A stretch of DNA of 11,654 bases from Cudoniella acicularis (GCA_013054445.1 JAAMPI010001667.1:1-11654); one strand, 5' to 3'. Counted from the stretch's first letter, positions 1 through 8,193 are shown. Program-made: numbers and translations. The notes: generated by a model not told the origin, from the letters alone.

Positions 1-312
1 CAAGGTCAACTTCCATGGCATGGCGTGTCAAGTATCACCACAAACCTCACTCGTCTCAAGGATAATCCACTCCGGGACTCAACCCCACCATGAACACGAC
101 GCTTGGAGAAATTGGTACCAGTACATCGTGGAAGTATCATCCTCCGAATGTCCATTTGATCTTCTCGAGTTTCACAACAAGCTTCTTGGAGCCTCGCACA
201 GCCTCTTCTGTTGGTTCTCCGGTCCGGGCGTGCCCATACTTATCAATGGTTGCCCCCGTAACTTTTGAAAATCAGATGCTCCAGCCTAGCATTTTTGGAA
301 GGGAAGGTTAAG
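1..312 (+). promoter_or_regulatory. Upstream region of the sedolisin gene
   Basis: This is the 5' flank of the sedolisin gene. I see no convincing TATA box. Two overlapping plus-strand open frames (20-268 and 90-311) have no recognisable motif and lie where the promoter and leader should be, so I do not call them genes. A 44-codon minus-strand open stretch (271-140, stop at 139-137) is rich in Lys, Glu and Gly and looks more protein-like. It has no ATG after its upstream stop and I do not recognise it. Confidence 0.35.
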
Positions 313-2277
313 ATGTTTGTCAAGGTCGTTGTTCAGATACTCGCTGCCCTGGTGGTAGCAGTATCTGCATCTCCAGTTTTAACGACGAGCCATGTGGTAC
401 ACGAACGTCGATCGATGCCTCCGCCAAAATGGGAGAAGCATTCTCGCCTCCATCCAGCATCCGTTTTCCCAGTTCGAATCGGCCTCGCTCAGCAAAATCT
501 ACACCGTGCTGAGGAATTCCTCAACCAAGTCTCCCATCCTCAATCGGCCAACTATGGAAAACATTGGTCGGCAAAGCAGGTTGCGGAGATGTTTACTCCT
601 AGTGCAGAGTCAGTCTTCGCGGTAAAAGCGTGGCTGTCTGGTTCGGGGATCGATTTGAAGAGGGTCAAGATATCCGCGTCAAAAGCTTGGTTGGAATTCA
701 ACGCCACTGCACAGGAGGCAGAAAGACTCCTACGAACCGAGTATCATTTGTACAACCATGAGACCGGCCACAAGCACATTGCATGCGAGGAATACAGTAT
801 CCCTTCGCATCTTACGGAGCACATCGACATCATAACTCCGACGGTCGACTTTGATAAGAAAATTGGGACTCCACGGAAGCTGCAGAATGACGACCAGCTT
901 CCTGCTCCCCTGCAGCATCTCAATAAAAGAACCTTAGGCCATGCTATCGTTGGATCTCCCGAGGACAGTTCGAGTCCAAAGCAAGGGGCTGCAATCCTCA
1001 ATGCATTGATGACATTGGAAAATTGCGACTCTATGATCACTCCAGCTTGTCTTCAAGCTTTGTACGATGCTCCGCCTGGAAGCAAAGCAGCGAGAAACAA
1101 TACCATGGGTGTTGTCGAGTACACACCACAAGCATTTCTCCAAAAGGATATGGATATGTGGTTCAAGCAGTTTTCTCCCAACCAGGTCGGCAAAGCACCC
1201 AACACAAATCTCATCGATGGAGCTATCATTCAAACAACAAACCAGAGCTTCACCTTCAATGGTGAATCGGCTCTTGACCTCCAATACGCCATGGGTTTGA
1301 TATATCCCCAGCAAGTCACACTCTTCCAAGTTGGTGACATTGTCAACGGCGGTAGCTTTAATAATTTCCTCGACGCTATTGACGGAAGTTATTGCACGTT
1401 CGAGGGCGGCGATTCGAAAGACCCAAACATAGACGGACAGTATCCAGATACTGTACCAGGTGGATTTAATGGACCTCAGAACTGTGGCGGCTTCCCATCA
1501 ACCAATGTCGTTTCTACGAGCTACTCTTTCAACGAAGCCGACTTGAGCGCAAAATACGAGCAGAGGCAATGTGCTGAATACATGAAGCTTGGTCTGCAAG
1601 GCGTCACCGTCTTGTACTCTTCAGGTGATTTTGGCGTGGCCGGAAACTCAGGCCACTGCATCAACCCTGTTACAGGGGCTGTCAACAACGGATCAACTGG
1701 CATGTTCAACCCATCTTTCCCAGGAACCTGCCCTTGGATTACCTCCGTGGGCGCTACGCAAATTGTCAACGGATCAACTGTTCGTACTCCAGAGATCGCA
1801 TCCCAGCGTGTCATTTTCTCAGGTGGTGGATTCTCCAACGTCTTCGCGATGCCTTCTTACCAACAGAGTGCTGTGAAAAGCTACTTCGCTAACAACAAGA
1901 TTCCTTACGGGGCTGAGCGATTCAACAACTCACAAACGGTTCGGGGATTCCCGGATGTCTCGGCAAACGGTGTTAACTACGTCGTGGCGGTTAACGGTCA
2001 ATTCTCTCTTGCGTTCGGCACCAGTGCCAGCTGTCCGACCTTTGGTACCTTGGTCAACATGATTAACGAAGAGCGAATTGCTGCCAACAAGAAGCCGGTC
2101 GGTTTCATCAACCCGACGTTGTATGCGAATCCGAATGTCATGACTGACATCCGATTTGGGGGCAATCAAGGCTGTGGTACAGCTGGCTTTAATGCCACCA
2201 CTGGTTGGGATCCTGTGACAGGATTGGGGACGCCAAATTACCCCGAGATGTTGAAGCTATTCATGAGCTTGCCTTGA
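313..2277 (+). CDS. Secreted sedolisin (S53) serine-carboxyl protease, aorsin/tripeptidyl-peptidase type
   Basis: Predicted to cleave proteins outside the cell at acid pH. Start: the frame is open from 265, but the first ATG is 313, directly followed by a signal peptide (residues 1 to about 19-20, hydrophobic core VVVQILAALVVAV). The product is 654 aa, normal for a fungal prepro-sedolisin. Residues about 30-190 are the pro-kumamolisin activation domain; a Kex2-like Lys205-Arg206 precedes the catalytic domain. The S53 signatures are complete: Glu318 and Asp322 in GESALD, oxyanion Asp439 in SSGDFG, catalytic Ser571 in FGTSAS, and a C-terminal calcium site (Asp612-Ile613 and the GWDPVTGLGTP loop with Asp633). 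There is no intron. Length and the N-terminal PPKW segment suggest an aorsin-like endoprotease rather than a strict tripeptidyl peptidase; that choice is inference. Several NxS/T sites fit a glycosylated secreted enzyme. Confidence 0.95.
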   Translation: MFVKVVVQILAALVVAVSASPVLTTSHVVHERRSMPPPKWEKHSRLHPASVFPVRIGLAQQNLHRAEEFLNQVSHPQSANYGKHWSAKQVAEMFTPSAESVFAVKAWLSGSGIDLKRVKISASKAWLEFNATAQEAERLLRTEYHLYNHETGHKHIACEEYSIPSHLTEHIDIITPTVDFDKKIGTPRKLQNDDQLPAPLQHLNKRTLGHAIVGSPEDSSSPKQGAAILNALMTLENCDSMITPACLQALYDAPPGSKAARNNTMGVVEYTPQAFLQKDMDMWFKQFSPNQVGKAPNTNLIDGAIIQTTNQSFTFNGESALDLQYAMGLIYPQQVTLFQVGDIVNGGSFNNFLDAIDGSYCTFEGGDSKDPNIDGQYPDTVPGGFNGPQNCGGFPSTNVVSTSYSFNEADLSAKYEQRQCAEYMKLGLQGVTVLYSSGDFGVAGNSGHCINPVTGAVNNGSTGMFNPSFPGTCPWITSVGATQIVNGSTVRTPEIASQRVIFSGGGFSNVFAMPSYQQSAVKSYFANNKIPYGAERFNNSQTVRGFPDVSANGVNYVVAVNGQFSLAFGTSASCPTFGTLVNMINEERIAANKKPVGFINPTLYANPNVMTDIRFGGNQGCGTAGFNATTGWDPVTGLGTPNYPEMLKLFMSLP

Positions 2278-2380
2278 ATTGAGCGTGGAGTTATATATTT
2301 TTGTTCCCCTGTTGCTGCTAGATGCCGCCATACATACCCTCTCTTGCCTAGAGTATACCAACTAGATTAATTTATATTGT

Positions 2381-2424
2381 ATCTATCTATCTATCTATCT
2401 ATCTATTTATCTATCTGCCTATCA
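2381..2424. repeat. (ATCT)n tetranucleotide microsatellite
   Basis: Six perfect ATCT units (2381-2404) are followed by ATTT, two more ATCT units and two decayed units (GCCT, ATCA). On the minus strand it reads as a run of GATA motifs. It lies about 100 bp downstream of the sedolisin stop codon. A short related tract (atagatagat) recurs at 2741-2750. Confidence 0.9.
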
Positions 2425-2589
2425 TTTGCTGAGACTTTTCACTGAGACTGCTTGGCATGTTTGCCTCTTCCCCCCTTTGCGTATACTTTGCTTCCTGCCG
2501 ACCTGTCTCGTGTCACTTGACTCTCCCTTTCGTTCATAAATTTGTAATGCGTATTTGTCACTGTCATTTGATGCCATTGAAAAATCTGG

Positions 2590-3130
2590 TTTCTGATTGC
2601 TTCGCGCTGTTGCCGGAGTTTTCTTTTCTCTTGTTTTCGTTTCTGCAGGTTTGCCCCGCTCCTGGTGCATGTTCCACTTCCCTCGCCTTTATATGCATGT
2701 GTGTGATTTGCTTCCTATGTACTATTTTTCTTTGTTCTTGATAGATAGATGAAAAAAAATGCCTGCATGTGTTGTGTCATTTGATGCCCGTGATGTATTT
2801 TTCATGGGTCTCGTATTGCAGCTGCTGTAGTTGACGCAAACTTTGTTGGGCTGATGGTCTGTTTTTAAATGGTAGATGGGGGTGGTGCCAGAAGGTGAGC
2901 AGTGTGCAGGCGATGAAGCGCTTTATTTTCGATCTCTCTGCATCTTTCAGCTGTTTCTTTTCTATTGTTCTCGTTTTTCTGATGCCTATTGGGTAAGTTT
3001 GCCCACTCCCTCGTGGTCGTTTTACTCACTTCCCTGTGATACATGCACATCCTGCTTTCTGGGCGGTTTGACCTTTTTTTGGATTGATGGATCGAATATA
3101 TGCATGTGTTGGTGTCAGTTGATTCTGGAG
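2590..3130. repeat. Degenerate direct duplication, period about 330-340 bp
   Basis: By eye, about 2590-2800 resembles about 2915-3130 in order. Shared blocks are TTCTTTTCTcTTGTTtTCG, GGTTTGCCC/AGTTTGCCC, CACTTCCCT, and GCATGTGTTG followed by TGTCA(T/G)TTGAT. The blocks are about 330-340 bp apart with indels between them. A fainter third relative lies at 2457-2580, where the 13-mer GTCATTTGATGCC (2563) recurs exactly at 2776. The boundaries are approximate. Confidence 0.5.
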
Positions 3131-3214
3131 GAGTAGGATCATGTGAGATGTGTTCTAGGTGCTTTTTATTTCAGCGAAGGAGATGTCTGTTTGCATAGAG
3201 TAAGAAGTCTTGGG

Positions 3215-3220
3215 TATATA
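3215..3220 (+). promoter_or_regulatory. TATA box and pyrimidine-rich start region of the kinase-HAD-UPRT gene
   Basis: TATATA lies about 100 bp before the chosen ATG (3321). It is followed by a pyrimidine-rich run at 3229-3260 (tcctcccacttg, ccctttttcttccctc), the usual layout near a fungal transcription start. The purine at -3 of the ATG (ACGATG) fits a fungal start context. Confidence 0.5.
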
Positions 3221-3320
3221 GGAAGTGGTTTCCTCCCACTTGTTCCCTTTTTCTTCCCTCATTACGCACTGCTCGCTTTCTCCAGTCACGCACATCACGA
3301 CAACATCCACTCAAAATACG

Positions 3321-5444
3321 ATGTCTTCGAACTTCACCAACCCCTCAAGCAACACAAATAGCCCCGCCACCTATGCCGAATACAAGCAAGTGGTCAAAAG
3401 ATTATCCAAGCTGAACGTCTCGCGAAAACCAACTGTCATCGGAATCTATGGGATCTCTGGCTCAGGCAAGACGTTTCTGCTCAATCAACTGAAGGAACGG
3501 CTCGGAAGAGAGTGCTTCGCTTTCTATGATGGCTCTTCGATGATTGACTCTGTGGTCCCTGGTGGTCTAGACGCTTTCAAGCATCTTTCCGACGAGGATA
3601 AAAAGCTCATACGTCAAGAAGCCATTTCCAAAATTCGGGAAGAGTGTCTGGAAAGTGGGAAAACGGGAGTCGTGGCGGGGCACTTCATGTTCTGGGAGTC
3701 GGGCCAGAACGAAGGACAGCTGGTATGCACGGAGAGGGATTTACAAGTCTATTCGCACATTCTCTACCTCGATGTTGATCTTGGGGTTATCTCTCTCCGG
3801 CGAATTCGTGATACAAAGAAAGACCGGCCGTACTTGACTATTCCGGAGTTGAGCCAGTGGCAACAAGCAGAGAAAACCTCGCTGAGAGCCCTTTGTCGCC
3901 AGCATAAGATCCTGTTCATGCTGATCAAGGAGGAGGACAAGATGCTTGAAAAAGTCGAGAACTTGGTTTGGGATTTCAGGGTTCATAGCGAGGCGTACAA
4001 TCAAGTAGCAGCCGGAGTGGAACTTGATGACATTGTGCTCGGAAAATCATCAAAAGGAAAGGGGGACTTGGAGACGGTTTTACTGCTTGACGCGGATCGC
4101 ACACTGAACTCCGTTGACACTGGAGCTGTATTCTGGGACTTAGTCGCCAAGAAGCGGGGTTTAAGTCAGGGGGAAGAATGTCCCCTGAAGACTATTTTCA
4201 GCGGTCCATCGTTGGGATACTCCTACACCGCTTTCCGCCAAGCTGTCCTCTTTTACGAGGAATCGACCGCCGATTCCGAATTCGAAGCCCTCTGTGAGGA
4301 AGTCGCCTCCTCCGTTATCATCCACCCGGAATTTCTCTCCCTTTTGCAACAAGTCGCGAACACGGAACACGTTCGAGGTATCATCGTCACCTGTGGCATT
4401 CGACTCGTGTGGCAAAAGGTTCTGGAAAAAGTGGGTCTAGCAGAGACGGTGAAAGTTATAGGCGGAGGACGTATCGCTGATGGGTACGTCGTTACCGCTT
4501 TGGTGAAGGAATCTCTCGTCACCCACCTTCACGAGAAGTATGGCCTGTACGTCTGGGCATTCGGCGATAGCATCCTCGACCTCCCCATGTTGCAAGTGGC
4601 AGATAAAGCTATCGTCGTTGTACTAGAGGAGAAAAGCAGGAGCAAGAGTATGGAAGAGGCGTTGCGGAAGGCTATCAAGAAAGAGAAGGCATTGAAGGGA
4701 GCTCGACAGGCGCTTTTACCTGGCTCAGAGTCTGCGTCGATCACGCCCCGTTTGGATGCGATGACGCTTCCGGTTGTTAATCTTGGTGATGGGGAGGTCG
4801 TGGCTTCTATCCTTACCCGCCGTGGGAATGGTAGTGAGAGGGGATTGAAGCTCACCCATGCAACAGACACACCCGCCGCTCTCCTCCTCATGACTCCCAC
4901 TCGAGACTCCAGAGTTTCCGGACCAGCTCTTCGAGATGCCCATGCCAAAATTGGCTCTTACCTCGCCACACAGTATCTCAGCGACCCCCTTGGTCTCGAA
5001 GAGTACGAAATCCCCCACGTTCAAGAAAATAAAAAAGCGGTGGGATACAGGATTCGGGATCAAGGCAAAACAATCATCATCCCGCTCATGAGAGGTGGTG
5101 AGCCCATGGCATTCGGTATTTCCGAAGTACTGCCTCTATCCATGTTCCTACACGCCAAAGAACCAGAAGATGTGCAGCAGAAGCATTTGAAGGGGATGCA
5201 AAACGTGATCCTCGTTGATTCAGTAATCAACAGCGGGAAGAGCATTGTCGAATTCGTTAAACACATTCGCTCTCTTTGTGGCGGGAGTGGGAAAGTGAGG
5301 ATTGTGGTTGTTGCTAGTGTGGCGCAGGAGGATGCTGTTAAAGAGGGGGGTTATATCAATACTCAGCTCGGGAACGATTCGAAGGGTTTGGAGATCGTGG
5401 CACTGAGGGTGTCGAAGAATAAGTTTGTGGGGAAGGGGTGGTAA
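3321..5444 (+). CDS. Three-domain P-loop kinase-like / HAD-like / uracil phosphoribosyltransferase-like protein
   Basis: Intronless, 707 aa from the ATG at 3321; the frame is open upstream to 3225 but starts there only with GTG and is Ser/Thr-rich leader. Domain 1 (about 35-225) is a P-loop kinase-like fold with Walker A GISGSGKT at 44-51. Domain 2 (about 250-445) has HAD phosphatase motifs: DADRT (Asp257, Asp259), a motif II Thr357 in IIVTC, and motif IV GDSILD (Asp416, Asp420). Domain 3 (about 510-707) is UPRTase-like: PLMRGGEPM near 589-597 and the PRPP loop ILVDSVINSGKS at 630-641. Such domains suggest cytosolic nucleoside or nucleobase salvage, but substrates cannot be read from sequence; domain 1 resembles adenylate-kinase-like P-loops more than classical uridine kinase. 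The C-terminus ends abruptly in KFVGKGW, short of the Gly-rich GDxxF/LGT-like end usual in UPRTases; see the adjoining +1-frame tail. No signal peptide or membrane segment is seen. Confidence 0.85.
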   Translation: MSSNFTNPSSNTNSPATYAEYKQVVKRLSKLNVSRKPTVIGIYGISGSGKTFLLNQLKERLGRECFAFYDGSSMIDSVVPGGLDAFKHLSDEDKKLIRQEAISKIREECLESGKTGVVAGHFMFWESGQNEGQLVCTERDLQVYSHILYLDVDLGVISLRRIRDTKKDRPYLTIPELSQWQQAEKTSLRALCRQHKILFMLIKEEDKMLEKVENLVWDFRVHSEAYNQVAAGVELDDIVLGKSSKGKGDLETVLLLDADRTLNSVDTGAVFWDLVAKKRGLSQGEECPLKTIFSGPSLGYSYTAFRQAVLFYEESTADSEFEALCEEVASSVIIHPEFLSLLQQVANTEHVRGIIVTCGIRLVWQKVLEKVGLAETVKVIGGGRIADGYVVTALVKESLVTHLHEKYGLYVWAFGDSILDLPMLQVADKAIVVVLEEKSRSKSMEEALRKAIKKEKALKGARQALLPGSESASITPRLDAMTLPVVNLGDGEVVASILTRRGNGSERGLKLTHATDTPAALLLMTPTRDSRVSGPALRDAHAKIGSYLATQYLSDPLGLEEYEIPHVQENKKAVGYRIRDQGKTIIIPLMRGGEPMAFGISEVLPLSMFLHAKEPEDVQQKHLKGMQNVILVDSVINSGKSIVEFVKHIRSLCGGSGKVRIVVVASVAQEDAVKEGGYINTQLGNDSKGLEIVALRVSKNKFVGKGW

Positions 5445-5685
5445 TGGCAATGGGTTGAGGGATCCCTTTCAGACGCCGCCGCCGATTAGGCAGTTACCCA
5501 GTCGGCGGGCTAGAGTTACGAATTTTGCGGAATTGCTGGTTTCTGATGGTGAGAAGGGAGATGATGAGACTTTTTTGGAAGGGGGTTTTGAGAATTTGGG
5601 TAAGAATCATGGTGGTGGTAAGGATAGGGATGGTATGCAGGCGTCGGTTCGGACGGCTACTCCTTCGATGACGGATGAGGGTTGA
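5437..5685 (+). other. Coding-like +1-frame tail after the UPRT-like gene; possible frameshifted C-terminus
   Basis: The upstream gene stops at 5442-5444, but the +1 frame is open through this point to a TGA at 5683-5685, giving about 82 further codons. The first residues (GGNGNGLRDPFQT) loosely resemble the Gly-Asp/Asn-rich, LF-x-T ending of UPRTases. The rest is hydrophilic (PPPIRQLPSRRARVTNF, then Gly/Asp/Glu-rich), and many codons have the purine-first pattern of real coding DNA. Two GGGG runs (5429-5432 and 5435-5438) sit exactly at the switch, so losing one G would join the frames. Alternatives are a genuine stop followed by 3' UTR, or a remnant of another gene. I found no good intron that would join the frames. 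Confidence 0.4.
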
Positions 5686-6714
5686 GAGGAAATTGACTTG
5701 TTGGTTTTGGTTTACGTTGTGATGTGCGATAATGAGGAGGTGGGAGCTGTGGGTGGTGGGTGGGCTGAGATGCAGAGATTAAATGGAGAGCAAATCTTTA
5801 TTGGAGCTTGCTGATTGAAGACTGAAGTTTCTATGCGTATGAATTGACTGGTTGACTGTTCGGAGAACGAAAGCGGTTTGAACAATGGCTGGCTGATGTT
5901 GGTGGCGTCCGGAAGAAGCAAGCACTTCCAGGATTACCGCTGATAACCAGCAGCGATGGTAGCCTTGCAATATTCTGGCACTATTAATGCCCGTCACTCA
6001 ATCACTTGATCGACACTCATACTTTCTGACAGTCATAAGTCCATTTTCATATTACGAGAACTTAATGCCAAAAATGTTTAGCGAATTCGCATGGCCTGGG
6101 AGGCCGACCATGTTTTCATCATCCTTTTGGTCAAGTAGCTTCTGAGTACACAACTCCATTACCAGCGACTGCTGAAAGGTTGTGGTTGCAGTGAGGTCAA
6201 AGCAGCGGCGTGGCGTTGGCACCTATTCAAAGCGCAACCCAACCAAGGCCTGTACTGGAGTTCCCAAGCACCTGGCAAGCGACTCCAAAATAAAGGCCAA
6301 AGCGCTTAGCGAAAGAAGCAAAGCAATTCTACGAGCAAACAAGTGCAAGATGGAAACGAGCGGCGAACGCGTAAAGGCTGATGTAGGGAGGATAAAACAC
6401 GGCAGCGGACAGGTTTTGAAACCGCCTTTGAGGCAGCAACCAATATGTAAAGCACGCGTGACCACACTCAAGAACGAGGTGCAGATGCAGATTCGTCTTG
6501 ATAGGGATGCAGGATATCTGGCTTGCGCGGGGTATAATATTGGTGGCTGAATGTACTTCAATAAACCAAGTGCTAAGGAAACTAATCCGAGCATCGCGGT
6601 TTGCTATATTTCAACCACTTGGTTACCCAAATTGCAAGCGGGTTGCTTTTCCTCCAAGTCTCAAATCCATAAACATATCATCCAATATTTCAATCCGCGA
6701 GGAACGAAGACACA
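5686..6714. other. Intergenic spacer upstream of the Myb-like gene
   Basis: No gene is supported. Two overlapping open frames on opposite strands (6182-6550 plus, 123 codons, no early ATG; 6594-6223 minus, 123 codons, Leu-rich) have no recognisable motif and cannot both be genes. AT-rich TATA-like sequence (GGTATAATAT, 6531-6540) lies about 180 bp before the next ATG. One short perfect inverted repeat is listed separately. Confidence 0.4.
6093..6105. repeat. Short perfect inverted repeat GGCCT-GGG-AGGCC
   Basis: A 5-bp stem with a 3-nt loop, GC-rich within AT-rich surroundings, about 400 bp after the end of the +1-frame tail. It is too short to be called a terminator in a eukaryote and may be chance. 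Confidence 0.3.
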
Positions 6715-7146
6715 ATGTCCCCAGCTATCACGTTCACAGAGGCAGATCACGCTCTTATGGTCGCAATCATCAACCAATTGGGAGTTGGAAAAATTGATAA
6801 AAGAAGGCTACAACTTGACCTGGGCCTTGCCAGTATAAAAACAGCCGAATCGCGTTTGTTTCGATTCAAAGCCAAGCTTGCCAACGGCAAAGGCGAAAAT
6901 CCACCGAGTCCTGCAAAGGCCAAACGAGTATCGCCCAAGAAACGCAAACTCGATGAATCTGACGAGGAAGATATGAAGATCGAGGCCGAAGATCACGATT
7001 CTCATTTCGGAGATGGGATGTCCAGTTCCACGTTGGATCCTCCGATGCGCAAGATGCCTGAACGAAAGGGCAGGGCGATATCGTTCAAGAAAGAGGTGAT
7101 TGAGTATGAGGCGGATGACGACTCTCAGGATTCGGGACGGAATTAA
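6715..7146 (+). CDS. Small Myb/SANT-like nuclear protein
   Basis: Single exon, 143 aa; the start ATG at 6715 has the good context ACAATG. Residues about 7-53 resemble the short Myb-like helical domain found in many small filamentous-fungal proteins (pattern xxLxxAIIxxxxxxxIDxxxLxxDLG, then A-E-S-R-L-x-R-F-K-A-K-L). The tryptophans usual in such domains are missing here; the position after ID is Lys. A basic, nuclear-signal-like stretch (AKAKRVSPKKRKLDES, about 67-82) follows, then acidic and Ser-rich low-complexity sequence to the end, the common architecture of this group. A chromatin or DNA-binding role is inferred from the family; no target can be predicted. A diverged, broken relative lies about 650 bp downstream in the same orientation, suggesting an old tandem duplication. 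Confidence 0.7.
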   Translation: MSPAITFTEADHALMVAIINQLGVGKIDKRRLQLDLGLASIKTAESRLFRFKAKLANGKGENPPSPAKAKRVSPKKRKLDESDEEDMKIEAEDHDSHFGDGMSSSTLDPPMRKMPERKGRAISFKKEVIEYEADDDSQDSGRN

Positions 7147-7799
7147 GCGTAGGGGATCCCAACTGGGGAAGTGTTCCGGTGATGATCGTAGAATCGTGGA
7201 GGTGGGTTGGAGGAAACATGAGTTGTTTGCTTTTGTGGCTGCGGGGAGCGAGGAACAAGGCGTTTGTGCAGGGGCTTCGGGCAGTTACTGAGATGCAGAA
7301 ATTGATTGGTGTTTTGAAGGGCAATGTAACATGATGGCGGTCCGTGCAAATTCTGTAGACTTGTGAACCTGTGCACTTCACGCGCAAAGCTCATATCCTT
7401 CTGACGAGTAATTTAATGGAATAAAGAAGTATAAAGAAAATTCGAGTTCTTAGAGATATGCCTTGAGATTATGATTCCGATAAAAGCTACTCGGGTAAAA
7501 GAAGGGCAAAGATCGAGCTACTAGCTCTTTAGCAAACTCTAGAGTTGCATAGCCTTGTGAACAGGAACGTGAATTGTGGATAAGCAGACCAAAAAAGGAA
7601 AGAATGTAATGGAAGCAGAGTCTCTGTATATGATCGATCATTTTTCTGTCCCAGTCTGATTCCTGTTATCTTTCCAACCCAATCTCTACACCTCACAAAT
7701 TCGAAAGTCAACCTAAGTCGGCCTTGTACGGACACTCGTCTCGCAGAACTGGAGCGCTGGTCCCTTTGCACACGACAGAAAATACACTCTCAAACAACC
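7147..7799. other. Spacer between the two Myb-like copies
   Basis: I see no gene here. The minus-strand open frames across 7085-7394 and 7450-7771 lack recognisable motifs. The last 120 bases (about 7680-7799) are C/A-rich, as in fungal leaders, and end directly at CAACCATGG, the candidate original start of the broken second copy. Confidence 0.4.
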
Positions 7800-8193
7800 A
7801 TGGGTCAAAAGACGAAAAGCTTTGCATGGCCATCATAAAGAACTCGACCGTCACGAATATCGACTGGGACGGAGTCGCAAGAGATTTGGGTGTGAGCACC
7901 GCAAACGCAGCAAACTGCCAATGGCGACGTTTCAAGAAGGCAAAATTCAGCGATGCCTCCCCGCCAACAAAATCCGCCAAGACGAATGGAAGCAAGAAAC
8001 GCGCGGTTGAGGAGATGAGCGATGGTGATGGTGACGGCGGCAGCGAAGAGTGAAATGTCGTTCGTAAACACCCAGAGAAGAAGAGGAAGACGAATGCTGC
8101 GAAGGGACCGGGTCGAAAGGTTAAGATGAAAGCACTGAGTCGGATGTCGAGGACGAGTTTTTCGAAGGTAGATATGATAATGAGGTTGCGTGA
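7800..8193 (+). pseudogene. Broken Myb/SANT-like paralogue (two frameshifts and one in-frame stop)
   Basis: The well-placed ATG at 7800 reads only 12 codons before TAA (7836-7838). One base out of phase, the frame carries the family domain: KDEKLCMAII, then IDWDGVARDLG, then QWRRFKKAKF. It continues through a basic NGSKKRA stretch and an acidic Ser-Asp-Gly run to a TGA at 8051-8053. The same frame then resumes with typical basic sequence (PEKKRKTNAAKGPGRKVK, about 8069-8124). A second shift at about 8125 opens an acidic tail (DESTESDVEDEFFEG) to a TGA at 8191-8193. Both shifts are in the direction of a 1-nt deletion. A 51-nt weak GTGATG...CAG intron (8025-8075) could in principle remove the internal stop in frame but not the frameshifts. 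An internal ATG at 7826 could still give a 75-residue truncated domain. It shares AII, ID, DLG and RFK with the intact copy at 6715. Confidence 0.65.

Larger units (their letters stand above)
2278..3214. other. Intergenic spacer, T/C-rich on the plus strand
   Basis: No gene is supported here. The spacer carries the 3' flank of the sedolisin gene (AT-rich, with TATATATTT-like stretches at about 2290-2300), a tetranucleotide repeat and a degenerate duplication, each listed separately. The open frames in it (for example 2457-2741) translate to Phe/Leu/Cys/Ser-rich peptides, as expected from T-rich DNA. A perfect GTAAGT at 2992-2997 could be the donor of an intron in the 5' leader of the downstream gene, with TCTCCAG ending at 3285 as a possible acceptor. 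This is speculative. Confidence 0.5.

Noticed and set aside
20..311. Plus-strand open frames 20-268 and 90-311
   Set aside because: They overlap each other, have no recognisable motif and occupy the promoter and leader of the sedolisin gene.
265..312. Upstream in-frame extension of the sedolisin gene
   Set aside because: It begins with TTG, not ATG, and would bury the signal peptide; the ATG at 313 fits a secreted protein.
2457..2741. 94-codon open frame in the spacer
   Set aside because: The Phe/Leu/Cys-rich product is what T-rich repeat DNA gives in any frame; it overlaps the degenerate duplication.
3225..3320. Upstream in-frame extension of the fusion gene
   Set aside because: It begins with GTG and lies in the pyrimidine-rich transcription start region right after the TATA box.
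5423..5472. 50-nt intron to join the fusion gene to its +1 tail
   Set aside because: Donor GTTTGT to CTTTCAG lacks a branch site and leads into the wrong frame, so a single-base shift is the simpler reading.
6182..6594. Opposed open frames 6182-6550 (plus) and 6594-6223 (minus)
   Set aside because: The plus frame starts with GTG and has its first ATG halfway; the minus one is Leu-rich without motifs. Neither resembles a known family.
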